From Patiriisocius sp047731265 (GTDB lineage Bacteria; Bacteroidota; Bacteroidia; Flavobacteriales; Flavobacteriaceae): 64,000 nt of DNA. Below, piece after piece: positions 36,120-47,500 of this stretch. Made by a program: the position numbers and the translations under genes. Within the stretch, counting starts at the first letter, position 1. Each line of letters starts with the position of its first letter. The notes under the pieces were generated by a model. It did not search any database. It was not told the DNA's origin and saw nothing but the letters and a program-made list of their open reading frames with translations. The stretch covers positions 1,364,001 through 1,428,000 of the forward strand of contig NZ_CP159835.1 in assembly GCF_047731265.1 (NCBI RefSeq), given 5' to 3'.

Positions 36120-39100
36120 TTGCCATTATCGGTAACACCTGCACCAGAGTAGACACCTCCTGTTGGAGAGCCACCACTTAAACCAGCTTGCACTCCTGCA
36201 TCAACACAAAGATCTGCCGGAGCTGTATATGTAACTGTTGGAAGTGCAAAGACTTCTACATTATCGGTTGCAGAACCTGAACATCCATTACCATCCGTAA
36301 AAGTATATGTCATTATATGTATTCCAACACCTGCAGTAGCTGGATCAAAGCTATAGGTCATTCCGTTACCATCATCGGTAACGCTAGATCCAGAATAAAT
36401 ACCTCCTGTTGGTGTCGCGCCTCCAAGTCCTGATTGTACGCCTGCATCGATACATACATCTGTCAGGGCGGTAAATGTTACAACGGGTAATGCAAATACT
36501 TCCACATCGTCTGAGGCAGTATCTGTACATCCTGCAATTCCTAATGTATACATCAAAGTATGAACTCCAACGCCCACTGCTACTGGGTCAAAACTATAAG
36601 TCATTCCATTGCCATCATCGATAACACCTGTTCCTGAGTACACACCTCCTGTTGGAAGTCCTCCACCAAGTCCAGTTTGATTCCCTGCATCTAAACAAAG
36701 ATCAGTTGGTGCTGTGAAGGTTACTGTTGGCAATGGGAATACTTCAACAGTGTCATTTTCACTTCCAGAACATCCGTTTCCGTCTGTGAAGTTATACGTT
36801 ATTGTATGAGTTCCTACTCCAGCTGCTGCTGGATCGAAGGCGTAATTGATTCCGTCTCCAGCATCTGTAACACCAGGTCCTGAATAAAGGCCTCCTATTG
36901 GTGAACCACCAGTTTGGTTAGTTTGATTCCCTGCGTCTAAACAAAGATCAGTTGGTGCTGTAAAGGTAACAGTTGGCAACCCGAATACTACAACAGTGTC
37001 ATTTTCACTTCCAGAACAACTATTACCGTCTGTAAAAGTGTAAGTAATAGTATGAGTTCCTACTCCAGCTGCTGCTGGATCGAATGCGTAATTGATTCCG
37101 TCTCCAGCATCTGTAACACCAGGTCCTGAATAAAGGCCTCCTATTGGTGAACCACCAGTTTGGTTAGTTTGATTCCCTGCTTCTAAACAAAGATCAGTTA
37201 ATGCTGTGAAGGTTACTGTTGGCAAACTGAATACTACAACAGTGTCATTTTCACTTCCAGAACATCCGTTTCCGTCTGTGAAGTTATACGTAATTGTATG
37301 AGTTCCTACTCCAGCTGCTGCTGGATCAAATGCGTAATTGATTCCGTCTCCAGTATCTGTAACACCAGGTCCTGAATAAAGGCCTCCTGTTGGAAGTCCT
37401 CCTCCTAAACCAGTTTGATTCCCTGCGTCTAAACAAAGATCTGTTGGTGCAGTGAAGGTAACAGTTGGCAACCCGAATACTACAACAGTGTCATTTTCAC
37501 TTCCAGAACAACTATTACCGTCTGTAAAAGTGTATGTAATAGTATGAGTTCCTACTCCAGCTGCTGCTGGATCGAATGCGTAATTGATTCCGTCTCCAGT
37601 ATCTGTAACACCAGGTCCTGAATAAAGGCCTCCTATTGGTGAACCACCAGTTTGGTTAGTTTGATTCCCTGCGTCTAAACAAAGATCAGTTGGTGCTGTG
37701 AAGGTTACTGTTGGCAAACTGAATATTACAACAGTGTCATTTTCACTTCCAGAACATCCGTTTCCGTCTGTGAAGTTATACGTTATTGTATGAGTTCCTA
37801 CTCCAGCTGCTGCTGGATCGAAGGCGTAATTGATTCCGTCTCCAGCATCTGTAACACCAGGTCCTGAATAAAGGCCTCCTGCTGGTGAACCACCAGTTTG
37901 GTTGGTTTGATTACCGGCATCGAGGCAAAGATCACCTAGGGCTGCGAAGGTTACGGTTGGTAGACTAAACACGACTACATTATCATTTGCACTTCCAGTA
38001 CAGCTATTGCCATCTGTGAAGCTGTAAGTGATTGTGTGCGTACCTGCACCAGCAGCAGCTGGATCGAAAGAATAGTTAATTCCGTTTCCTGCATCTGTAA
38101 CACCAGGTCCTGAATAAAGGCCTCCTATTGGTGAACCACCAGTTTGGTTAGTTTGATTCCCTGCGTCTAAACAAAGATCTGTTAATGCTGTGAAGGTTAC
38201 TGTTGGAGCTGCATTAACCACCAATGCTTGATTTACATTAGCCGCGGCATTGTAATTCGCATTTCCTGTTTGAGAAGCGATAATGTCTGTTGCTCCCGCA
38301 GCAAGTATCGTTACAGTAGTTCCAGATACAGTAGCTACAGCAGTATTCGAGCTTGTATAGGTAAGCGTTAAACCAGAACTTGCAGTTCCTGTCAATTCGA
38401 AAGGCGCATCTCCAAAACAATTACTTGTTAAGGTCCCAAAAGTAATTGTTTGATTTGCTTGTCCTACTGTCAATGCTTGACTAACATCAGTAGCTGCATC
38501 GTAATTCGCATTTCCTGTTTGAGAAGCGGTAATGTTTGTTGCTCCCGCAGCAACTATCGTTACGGTAGTTCCAGAAACGGTAGCTACAGCAGTATTCGAA
38601 CTTGTATAGGTAAGCGCTAAACTAGAACTAGCAGTTCCTGTCAATTCGAAAGAATCATCTCCAAAAGTCTTACCAGTTAAGGTCCCAAAAGTAATTGTTT
38701 GATTTGCTTTAATTGCGGTAAAATTTTGCACAGTTCCATAACTTATACCTACACTATTAATTGCATATGCTTTAAAAGAGTATTGTGTCCCAGAAGCTAA
38801 GCCCGTAATCGATTCAGAAAACACTCCAGTTCCAGTTCCATTCGTATCTTTAGTAACTCCAGTTCCACTAATTATTGGGTTTGAATTTGTTGAAGTAATT
38901 GAATATACAATTCCTCTTTCAGTAACCAAAGCACCCCCATCAGCAGTTATGTTTCCTGCTAAGGTAGCAGCAGTTGCTGCTATAGAGCTTGCCGCAGTTG
39001 TTATTACTGTAGGTATAACACTTGATGAAGGAATATTATATGCTACATCATCTATAAATAGATTTAAATCTACTCCTTGAATCCAAAATTCATCAATATC

Positions 39101-40129
39101 TTGGAAATCTGAATTGAGGGTTTGATTTCCATTAAAATTAGCATTAACAGTAGCGCCTACTTGAACACCATCTTTATAAGCTTTCAAAGTTCCATCATCA
39201 GACCCAAACAAAGAATTTATCAAATAAATACTTGTGAGGGCAAATTCACTTCCATCATGACGACTTATAATCCATTTGGTAATATCTCCAATGTTACCAT
39301 TATTATCATACAAAGCTGCTGTACCTCCCGCACCTTCATTAGAGTTATACATAATTAAATCATCAGCGTTCGGTGAGTTTGTATAAAAATTTAAAGGTCC
39401 AAAGGCTGCTTCTTTGGCAAGCAGATCATTATTTGATAATCCTAAACTATTAAAATCTAAGGTTGCTGCCCCAGAAGGTACAGCTCCAGAAACTATATTA
39501 CTTAATGATATTTCTTCTATTGTAAATGCATCAACTGATACTGTTGATGGATTAATAGTGATTTCAATTGATGAGACACCGGTTACTGGTAATGGACTTT
39601 GATAGTCAAAAAAATCACCAATTGAAGTTGCAATCCCTGGTAAAGATTTAGTAGCATTTAATGTCATGGTTCGAATGATTGTTCCTGCAGCATCTTTAAA
39701 TACTATTTTTGTATTAACAGTATAGTTTGCTGGTGTATCAGATACATCTATATAATTACTTATACTTAGATTATTTACATCAAACGATGTTGCATAAACT
39801 CCATCAGCTTTTAAAATAATTGTAGTAGTACCACCAAGGGTAGTACTCGTTGAGTGTAAATCTGATCCAACAGAACCATTAGTAGTTCCAGTTGCATTAT
39901 TACTAACCACTATGACAGAATTTGTTGCTATTGATTTAAAACCAGATCCACCTGAATCGTTTGGTCCTAAACCTCTAAATCGATGTTGACCTGAAACTTG
40001 CAGCGCTAACATAACAAATAGCATCGAAAGAATAAATTTCTTTCCTAAATTATGAAATCGTTTAAAATTGTAGTTGTTGAAAAAAAATAGGCACACGCAT
40101 TGGACTCTAAAAAAATATTTCTGTTTCAT
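32795..40129 (-). CDS. Giant repetitive T9SS surface protein 1
   Basis: The protein has about 2,444 residues from the ATG at 40129; another ATG 63 bases upstream is possible. Order: a long signal region ending LFVMLALQVSGQ; unique beta-rich N-terminal domains (about 50-390); an FN3-like unit (ITGLASGTQYSFKAYAINSVG); two Ig/MBG-like units (NQTITFGTLTGKTFGDDSF); fifteen 82-residue repeats; a shared region of about 570 residues (from DAINCDACQATATFGAAGW); and a type A T9SS sorting domain (VVPNPTDGLLF, SAVYFLKIETEKG, VRKVMKE). It should be exported across the outer membrane and fixed on the surface, probably as an adhesin. No enzyme domain is seen. The 3' 3.39 kb is almost identical to giant gene 2. 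Confidence 0.85.
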   Translation of the reverse strand: MKQKYFFRVQCVCLFFFNNYNFKRFHNLGKKFILSMLFVMLALQVSGQHRFRGLGPNDSGGSGFKSIATNSVIVVSNNATGTTNGSVGSDLHSTSTTLGGTTTIILKADGVYATSFDVNNLSISNYIDVSDTPANYTVNTKIVFKDAAGTIIRTMTLNATKSLPGIATSIGDFFDYQSPLPVTGVSSIEITINPSTVSVDAFTIEEISLSNIVSGAVPSGAATLDFNSLGLSNNDLLAKEAAFGPLNFYTNSPNADDLIMYNSNEGAGGTAALYDNNGNIGDITKWIISRHDGSEFALTSIYLINSLFGSDDGTLKAYKDGVQVGATVNANFNGNQTLNSDFQDIDEFWIQGVDLNLFIDDVAYNIPSSSVIPTVITTAASSIAATAATLAGNITADGGALVTERGIVYSITSTNSNPIISGTGVTKDTNGTGTGVFSESITGLASGTQYSFKAYAINSVGISYGTVQNFTAIKANQTITFGTLTGKTFGDDSFELTGTASSSLALTYTSSNTAVATVSGTTVTIVAAGATNITASQTGNANYDAATDVSQALTVGQANQTITFGTLTSNCFGDAPFELTGTASSGLTLTYTSSNTAVATVSGTTVTILAAGATDIIASQTGNANYNAAANVNQALVVNAAPTVTFTALTDLCLDAGNQTNQTGGSPIGGLYSGPGVTDAGNGINYSFDPAAAGAGTHTITYSFTDGNSCTGSANDNVVVFSLPTVTFAALGDLCLDAGNQTNQTGGSPAGGLYSGPGVTDAGDGINYAFDPAAAGVGTHTITYNFTDGNGCSGSENDTVVIFSLPTVTFTAPTDLCLDAGNQTNQTGGSPIGGLYSGPGVTDTGDGINYAFDPAAAGVGTHTITYTFTDGNSCSGSENDTVVVFGLPTVTFTAPTDLCLDAGNQTGLGGGLPTGGLYSGPGVTDTGDGINYAFDPAAAGVGTHTITYNFTDGNGCSGSENDTVVVFSLPTVTFTALTDLCLEAGNQTNQTGGSPIGGLYSGPGVTDAGDGINYAFDPAAAGVGTHTITYTFTDGNSCSGSENDTVVVFGLPTVTFTAPTDLCLDAGNQTNQTGGSPIGGLYSGPGVTDAGDGINYAFDPAAAGVGTHTITYNFTDGNGCSGSENDTVEVFPLPTVTFTAPTDLCLDAGNQTGLGGGLPTGGVYSGTGVIDDGNGMTYSFDPVAVGVGVHTLMYTLGIAGCTDTASDDVEVFALPVVTFTALTDVCIDAGVQSGLGGATPTGGIYSGSSVTDDGNGMTYSFDPATAGVGIHIMTYTFTDGNGCSGSATDNVEVFALPTVTYTAPADLCVDAGVQAGLSGGSPTGGVYSGAGVTDNGNGMTYSFDPAAAGVGTHTITYDYTDANSCSGSATDNVAVFALPTVVFTAPADLCITAGVQAGLSGGSPTGGVYSGAGVTDNGNGMTYSFDPAAAGAGTHTITYTFEDGNGCSSSASDDVEVFTTPVVAFTALADVCVDAGVQTGLGGGLASGGVYSGPGVTDDGNGMTYNFDPVAAGVGIHSITYTLNDSGCIGTAMDTIEVFDLPVVAFTAPADICITEGVQAGLGGGTPTGGVYSGTGVTDDANGMTYSFDPTAAGIGPNTISYTFTNGNGCTNSASDDVEVLALPIVTFTAPADLCVNAGVQTGLSGGSPTGGVYSGTGVTDGGDGMTYSFDPAVAGVGTQSISYTAGDVGCTNTAADTVQVFGSSIVTFNAPADLCIDAGIQTGLGGALPTGGTYYGPGVSDDGNGMTYSFDPAVAGAGVQTLVYLVGNIGCLSTGNDTVEVFDAPTVTFVVPTPNICVLDVVVTGLGGGTPTGGIYSGIGVSDDGNGMTFSFDPTASAPVGGNIPVTYTYADTNGCSNDTTENIFVNDAINCDACQATATFGAAGWGAVMPSIDNLVLIEADYDTALLGSFEACKLIVNPGATLRVNAGDYILVNTDITVSVTGSLLVEHTGSVVQVEDSAMVTNDGTINVNVTTPEVAPRDFILSGSPMTMEMRNGVYNNSFRVVKHLTAAFNPDPAVDAFYMPNVVANFVDVDFNDWVFHTGIINPGEGYFVYPQANLADGNSTYDLVYEQGTLNNGVITYAMEFNGDANSSPSMLANPYPSAIDASLFLNANPEIDEVYFWEHITEPGAFPGGNITTENFSMEDISMYNLSGGIGAGTPATNGSTTPNGMIATSQGFGVKANAMGTAIFNNAMRVTTGNNTLRNTVSEGNKIWLQLENAQYSLSSEVLIAFMPMATESYDSGYDSHQIGSLVSLYSHLPDNTMSLGIQGREVFNKEIQIPMGYASQIDETTTFKITIKQLEGVDIENATVYLIDKATRTITNLTKEGAYKFRSRKGNFPNRFTLQFMAYDRFGRILGDDAAAIAAISVVPNPTDGLLFINSPNSIINTITLTDMRGRLVRNLKNIDGLNSTIDISVLDSAVYFLKIETEKGTLVRKVMKE
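34545..38213 (-). repeat. Fifteen 82-residue (246 bp) repeats in giant gene 1
   Basis: Each unit follows PTVTFTAPTDLCLDAG, a Gly-rich GGLYSGPGVTD part, DGINYAFDPAAAGVGTHTITY and DGNGCSGSENDTVVVF. Almost every unit carries one Cys near position 13 and another near 70, which suggests an internal disulfide. The spacing of 246 bp is exact for neighbouring units, for example in the interval 36740-37500. Units towards the N-terminus are more alike than those near the C-terminus. They resemble the PKD/Ig-like repeats common in Bacteroidetes surface proteins. Confidence 0.9.
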
Positions 40130-40380
40130 ACTGCAGGATTTAAAATGTGTTTTAAATAATAATTTAAAAAAAAAGGATTGAAAATAGTACATATCAAAAC
40201 TGTTTTATGTATTCGTAATTAGTCATGTCCCTGTAATTGTTGCTATCACAAGATTATCAAACATTATTTCACCAAAATACCTACGATTAAGTTCTTCATT
40301 TAGGTGCTTTCTAAGAATTGCATTGCTACTATATCATTCATAATATAGAATAAAATTTAATGAGTTCAAATATTTCAACT

Positions 40381-40544
40381 TCAATAACTCTGATCAATTT
40401 TTTTTAAAATATCATTTGCCTCGGACATTTTAGAATCAATTATCTTACGGTTAATTGCAGATAAACTCTATGCTTCCTCAAGAAGCTTTTTATACCTTAA
40501 ATTAAGTTTTTCAACTTGTAATTTTTTTCAAATAACCCGAACAT
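40381..40544 (-). pseudogene. Remnant of a Lacal_2735-family small protein gene
   Basis: The minus strand from ATG at 40544 starts MFGLFEKN. After a one-base frame change it reads LQVEKLNLRYKKLLEEA, stop (TAG), SLSAINRKIIDSKMSEANDILKKID. This follows the pattern of the 55-60 residue Lacal_2735 proteins of Flavobacteriaceae (MFGLFKK, then a helical hairpin). It has at least two lesions, a frameshift and an amber codon. The function of the family is unknown to me. Confidence 0.6.
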
Positions 40545-40643
40545 TGTCATTTATTTTGTTTGACAAACATAGTATAACATTGGACAAAACAAAAATATTT
40601 AGCATCTATCTGCCAATATATTTAATATTTAAAACTATAAATT

Positions 40644-41006
40644 ATGAAAAAATTAATTCTTGTTGTAACAATTACAATAACTGTAGCCCTATCTAAAAAT
40701 GCTACAGTACAAGAAAAGATAGTAGATGTCGCAGTTGGTAATGAAGATTTTTCAACTCTAGTTGCGGTTTTAACAACTGCCGATTTAGTTGGTACCTTAC
40801 AGGTATATGGACCATTTACAGTTTTTGCTCCAACAAACGCCGCCTTCGCTAAAATTGATTCGAAAGCTTTGAGCTCTCTATTGGAAGAAAAAAATAAAAA
40901 AGTATTAGCGAATATCTTAACGTATCATTTAGTGTCAGGGAAAATAACTACAACTGATGTTGTCGCTGGTTTAAAAAAAGGCAATGGTATGCCAGAATTT
41001 GGATAA
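40644..41006 (+). pseudogene. Fasciclin (FAS1) domain protein, C-terminally truncated
   Basis: This 120-codon frame starts with a signal-like MKKLILVVTITITVALS. FAS1 sequence follows: VDVAVGNEDFSTLVAVLTTADLVGTL, YGPFTVFAPTNAAFAKI, ILTYHLVSGKITTTDVVAGL. A complete FAS1 domain would continue about 40 residues to the HxIDxVL end, which is missing. The frame stops soon after VVAGLKKG and unrelated sequence follows (another frame reads IWIKDSNGNYSEITATIRKY). The break lies about 130 bases from the terminator of giant gene 2, so rearrangement of that region may have cut it. It could still make a short secreted protein. Confidence 0.65.
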
Positions 41007-41138
41007 AAGACTCAAATGGAAATTACAGCGAAATTACTGCAACGATACGGAAATACACGACCAAAAAAAACAAAGGAGCCAGCTTCCGTGGAGGTAGATT
41101 TTTCCTTTTTTTTATTCCTTTTGTTCTCTTTGTAGCAT

Positions 41139-41179
41139 AAAAAAGCCGCTTTTAGTTTTTATACTGAAAGCGGCTTTTT
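41139..41179 (-). terminator. Terminator of giant gene 2
   Basis: Same hairpin as at 32729-32769 (AAAAAGCCGCTTT / AAAGCGGCTTTTT), 26 bases past the stop of giant gene 2 on the minus strand. Confidence 0.85.
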
Positions 41180-44100
41180 AATCTTTAAATTATTTTGCTT
41201 GAAACTATTCTTTCATAACCTTTCTGACCAAGGTTCCTTTTTCGGTTTCAATTTTTAGGAAATACACAGCGCTATCTAATACCGAGATATCGATGGTGGA
41301 GTTCAACCCGTCAATATTCTTTAGGTTTCGCACGAGCCTTCCTCTCATATCTGTAAGGGTAATGGTATTGATTATTGAATTAGGGGAGTTGATAAACAAC
41401 AGTCCATCGGTAGGATTAGGCACTACAGAAATGGCGGCAATAGCAGCAGCATCATCTCCTAGTATTCTTCCAAATCTATCATAGGCCATAAACTGAAGTG
41501 TAAACCTATTTGGGAAGTTTCCTTTTCGACTTCTAAATTTATAGGCCCCTTCTTTAGTAAGGTTGGTAATGGTTCTTGTAGCCTTATCTATTAGATATAC
41601 GGTCGCGTTTTCAATGTCGACTCCTTCTAGTTGCTTAATGGTAATTTTAAAGGTGGTAGTCTCGTCTATTTGAGAAGCATATCCCATTGGGATTTGTATC
41701 TCCTTATTAAAGACTTCTCTACCTTGAATTCCTAAAGACATCGTATTGTCTGGTAAATGGGAGTATAGCGATACAAGGCTACCAATCTGATGGCTATCAT
41801 ATCCTGAATCATAGCTTTCTGTTGCCATTGGCATAAAGGCAATTAATACTTCACTGCTGAGACTGTATTGCGCATTTTCTAGCTGTAACCAGATTTTGTT
41901 GCCCTCTGATACAGTATTCCTTAGGGTGTTGTTCCCAGTGGTTACCCGCATTGCATTGTTAAAGATAGCGGTTCCCATTGCATTCGCTTTTACACCAAAA
42001 CCTTGCGAGGTAGCGATCATACCATTGGGAGTTGTACTCCCATTGGTTGCGGGTGTTCCTGCTCCAATACCTCCAGAGAGGTTGTACATCGAGATGTCTT
42101 CCATCGAGAAGTTTTCAGTAGTTATATTTCCTCCTGGGAATGCCCCTGGCTCGGTAATATGCTCCCAGAAATATACTTCATCAATCTCAGGGTTTGCATT
42201 TAAAAATAGGGAGGCATCAATAGCAGATGGATATGGGTTGGCTAACATAGAGGGACTCGAATTCGCATCGCCGTTAAACTCCATTGCATAGGTAATAACT
42301 CCGTTGTTTAAGGTTCCTTGCTCATAGACTAAGTCATAGGTTGAATTTCCGTCGGCTAAGTTAGCTTGTGGATATACAAAATATCCTTCACCAGGGTTGA
42401 TGATTCCTGTATGGAACACCCAGTCATTAAAATCAACATCCACAAAGTTGGCCACGACATTAGGCATATAGAAAGCATCCACAGCTGGGTCTGGATTAAA
42501 CGCTGCCGTTAAATGTTTTACGACTCTAAAAGAGTTGTTATAAACCCCATTGCGCATTTCCATAGTCATTGGGCTACCAGAGAGGATAAAGTCTCTAGGA
42601 GCTACCTCTGGGGTGGTCACATTGACGTTGATGGTACCATCGTTGGTAACCATCGCACTGTCTTCTACTTGTACCACACTTCCGGTGTGTTCTACTAGTA
42701 AACTTCCCGTCACAGATACGGTAATATCTGTATTTACCAAGATATAATCCCCCGCATTAACACGAAGGGTTGCTCCTGGATTTACGATCAACTTACAGGC
42801 TTCAAAAGAACCTAAGAGCGCCGTATCATAATCTGCTTCGATGAGTACTAGGTTGTCAATACTGGGCATCACTGCACCCCAACCCGCAGCACCAAAGGTA
42901 GCTGTGGCTTGACAAGCATCACAATTAATAGCATCATTAACAAAGATGTTTTCGGTGGTGTCATTAGAACAGCCATTCGTATCGGCATAGGTATAGGTCA
43001 CGGGAATGTTTCCTCCCACTGGGGCAGAGGCTGTTGGATCAAAGCTAAAGGTCATCCCATTGCCATCATCACTAACACCTATTCCAGAATAGATACCACC
43101 CGTTGGAGTTCCACCGCCTAGGCCAGTTACAACCACATCGAGCACACAAATATTTGGAGTAGGCACTACAAAGGTGACCGTTGGTGCATCAAAGACCTCC
43201 ACCGTATCGTTTCCTGTACTTAAACAACCTATGTTTCCAACAAGGTATACCAATGTTTGTACTCCTGCACCAGCTACTGCTGGGTCAAAACTATAGGTCA
43301 TCCCATTGCCATCATCGCTAACACCAGGTCCATAATACGTTCCTCCTGTTGGCAAAGCACCACCAAGACCCGTTTGAATACCTGCATCGATGCATAGATC
43401 TGCCGGTGCGTTAAAAGTTACTATTGAAGAACCAAATACTTGAACCGTATCAGCTGCTGTATTTGTGCAGCCTACATCTCCCGCGGTATAGCTTATACTT
43501 TGAGTTCCTACTCCTGCAACTGCAGGATCAAAACTATAGGTCATTCCATCACCGCCATCGGTAACACCTGTTCCTGAGTACACACCTCCTGTTGGAGAGC
43601 CACCACTTAAACCAGTTTGAACACCTGCATTAACACAAAGATCTGCAGGGGCTGTAAAGGTTACTATTGGTAAGGCAAGTACTTCCACATCATCAGAAGC
43701 TGAATTTGTACATCCATTTCCATTTGTAAAAGTGTAGCTAATGGTATTTGGCCCAATGCCTGCTGCTGTTGGGTCAAAGCTATAGGTCATTCCGTTTGCA
43801 TCATCGGTAACGCCTGTTCCAGAATATACTCCGCCTGTTGGAGTTCCTCCCCCAAGACCAGCTTGTACACCTTCAGTGATACAGATATCTGCTGGTGCGG
43901 TAAACGCTACTACTGGAAGATCAAATACTTCTATAGTATCCATTGCAGTGCCTATGCATCCTGAATCATTCAAGGTATAGGTTATGGAGTGTATTCCAAC
44001 GCCAGCTGCTACAGGATCAAAATTATAGGTCATTCCATTGCCATCATCGGTAACACCGGGTCCAGAATAAACACCGCCAGAAGCGAGTCCTCCGCCTAAG

Positions 44101-44529
44101 CCTGTCTGAACTCCTGCGTCAACACATACATCTGCCAGAGCCGTAAAAGCTACTACTGGTGTAGTAAATACTTCTACATCGTCTGATGCTGAACTTGAAC
44201 ATCCATTGCCATCCTCAAAAGTATATGTTATTGTATGAGTACCAGCGCCTGCTGCTGCAGGGTCAAAACTATAGGTCATTCCATTGCCATTATCGGTAAC
44301 ACCTGCACCAGAGTAGACACCTCCTGTTGGAGAGCCACCACTTAAACCAGCTTGTACGCCTGCAGTGATACATAGATCGGCCGGAGCCGTAAATACTACT
44401 GTTGGAAGTGCAAAGACTGCTACATTATCGGTTGCAGAACCTGAACAACTATTTGCATCTGTATAATCATAGGTTATGGTATGTGTTCCTACTCCAGCTG
44501 CTGCTGGGTCAAAGCTATAGGTCATTCCG
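41139..44529 (-). repeat. Long direct repeat, copy B (3.39 kb)
   Basis: Partner of 32729-36119, covering the terminator and 3' end of giant gene 2. Both copies have the same orientation, so recombination between them would delete or duplicate the 8.4 kb between, including the start of giant gene 1 and the fasciclin remnant. Confidence 0.9.
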
Positions 44530-47500
44530 TTTGCATCGTCGGTAACGCCAGTTCCAGAATAAACTCCGCCTGCTGGCGTAGCGCCACCAAGACCAGCTTG
44601 CACTCCTGCATCGATACATAAATCTGCCGGTGCTGTATATGTTACAGTAGGTATTACAAAAACTTCAACGTTATCTGATGCTGAACTTGTACATCCATTT
44701 GAGTCACTAACAGTATAGGTCAATACGTGTAGACCTACTCCCGCTGCTGCTGGGTCAAAACTATAGGTCATTCCGTCTCCATCATCGGTAACGCCAGATC
44801 CAGAATAAAGGCCTCCTGCTGGCGTAGCACCACCAAGACTGGTTTGCACACCTGCATCGATGCATAAATCTGTCAGGGCGGTAAATGTTACAACGGGTAA
44901 TGCAAATACTTCCACATCGTCTGAGGCAGCATCTGTACATCCTGCAATTCCTAATGTATACATCAAAGTATGAACTCCAACACCAGCTGCTGCTGGGTCA
45001 AAACTATAAGTCATTCCATTCCCATTATCGGTAACACCTGTTCCTGAGTATACACCTCCTGGAGAAGTTCCTCCGCCAAGACCGGTTTGCACACCTGCAT
45101 CTAAACAAAGATCAGTTGGTGCTGTGAAGGTTACTGTTGGCAATGGGAATACTTCAACAGTGTCATTTTCACTTCCAGAACATCCGTTTCCGTCTGTGAA
45201 GTTATACGTTATTGTATGAGTTCCTACTCCAGCTGCTGCTGGATCGAAGGCGTAATTGATTCCGTCTCCAGCATCTGTAACACCAGGTCCTGAATAAACG
45301 CCTCCTATTGGTGAACCACCAGTTTGGTTAGTTTGATTCCCTGCGTCTAAACAAAGATCAGTTGGTGCTGTAAAGGTTACTGTTGGCAACCCGAAGACTA
45401 CAACAGCATCATTCGCACTTCCAGAACATCCGTTTCCGTCTGTGAAGTTATACGTAATAGTATGAGTTCCTACTCCAGCTGCTGCTGGATCAAATGAGTA
45501 ATTGATTCCGTCTCCAGTATCTGTAACACCAGGTCCTGAATAAAGGCCTCCTGTTGGTGAACCACCAGTTTGGTTAGTCTGATTCCCTGCGTCTAAACAA
45601 AGATCAGTTGGTGCTGTGAAGGTAACAGTTGGCAAACTGAATACTACAACAGTGTCATTTTCACTTCCAGAACATCCGTTTCCGTCTGTGAAGGTATACG
45701 TAATTGTATGAGTTCCTACTCCAGCTGCTGCTGGATCGAATGCGTAATTGATTCCGTCTCCAGTATCTGTAACACCAGGTCCTGAATAAAGGCCTCCTGT
45801 TGGAAGTCCTCCTCCTAAACCAGTTTGATTTCCTGCGTCTAAACAAAGATCTGTTGGTGCAGTGAAGGTAACAGTTGGCAACCCGAATACTACAACAGTG
45901 TCATTTTCACTTCCAGAACAACTATTTCCGTCTGTGAAGTTATACGTAATTGTATGAGTTCCTACTCCAGCTGCTGCTGGATCGAATGCGTAATTGATTC
46001 CGTCTCCAGTATCTGTAACACCAGATCCTGAATAAAGGCCTCCTGTTGGAAGTCCTCCTCCTAAACCAGTTTGATTCCCTGCGTCTAAACAAAGATCAGT
46101 TGGTGCTGTGAAGGTTACTGTTGGCAACCCGAATACCTCCACATCAAAATTACAGTTTGCTGTATTGCTACTTCCATCTGTTGCAGTTAATACAATATTT
46201 GTTGTTCCCACACCTACTATTGTTCCTGCTGCAGGTACTTGAGTAACTACTAAACCTAAACAGTTATCTGCCGGTGTTGCTAATCCTGTATAATCTAGTA
46301 TAGTGAAGTTACAAGATCCATCTACACTTCCTACTTGGTTACCTGGACACGAAATTGTTGGTGAGATTGTATCTAAAACAGTGACGTTTGCAATACAATT
46401 TGAAGAGTTGCCATTTCCATCATCGAATGTTACGGTAACATCAACCGGACCACCTGATCTTGTAAATGTTGCAGTTGGGAATGGAATTGCTGCAGTAGCA
46501 TTAGTAAGCTCAGTATCTATAGCATTAGGTCCACTAAATGACCAACTACCTAATTGGAAAGTACTTCCATCAGGTCCTGTCTCAACATTACGATAAGCCC
46601 ATCCATCTTGGTATTCCCATGGCTGACCAGTACCGTCAAGATTGATATCGCCAAAGACATCTATTACGGTAGTCTGAAAGAAAAGCTCAACAGCATCGTC
46701 ACCATTAAGTAACGGTGCATTATTGTTAGTGTAGTCAGGGGCAAATCCAAAGTAGTTAGTAAACTCAGCAGCTTCGATTGCAAGATAGATGTAAGTTCCT
46801 GCTGTCACTGCTACTGCGGGGAATGTAAATTCTTCTCCATCAGTACCACCACCGTTGTTCGCGCTACCAACACCATATTGAGAAAGGTCTGCAATATCGT
46901 TAATCACGTAGAATTCGATAGCTTTTGGCATGCCACCAACTAAAGGACCGTCAATCACACCACTGATTACCAAATCATTTGCTGGGGCAGGGCCAGTGCT
47001 TACATCAGCACAAGTGAAAACTGTTTGAGATGCTGTAACAGTAACAGTTCCACAGTTATCTGTAGCACCACCATCGAGATCGTTTGGACTGATGGTTACG
47101 TTTCCTGTACCATCTAGGTAAACTGTAATATCCTGACAAATTGCGGTTGGTGCGACAACATCTCCTACCGTCACAATTATAGCTATTGGTAATGATTGAC
47201 ATGTTCCATTACTTTCAGTTACACCAAAAGTGTAAACTCCTGGTGCAAGACTTCCGATATTAAGAGTAGCTGTTGCCGGTGGCATTGGAACCGCACCTAA
47301 TGGGGCAGGAATGCTGTTATAGAAAATTAAAGATCCTGCTCCAGAACCAGTAGCTGATAAGATAACATCGTCTCCTGGACAAACTGTCATCGGTGAGACA
47401 ACAGATGGTGAAGCTGGTGGAGTTCCAATTACTACTCCAACATTACTTGAATTAAGACAAGTTCCTCCCGTTGTATATGTAACAGTGTATGTATTTGGTG

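Noticed and set aside
34545..38213. Regular 246 bp repeats as a CRISPR-like or satellite array
   Set aside because: The repeats are in frame, 82 codons long, and vary mostly in ways that keep the protein pattern. They are coding modules.
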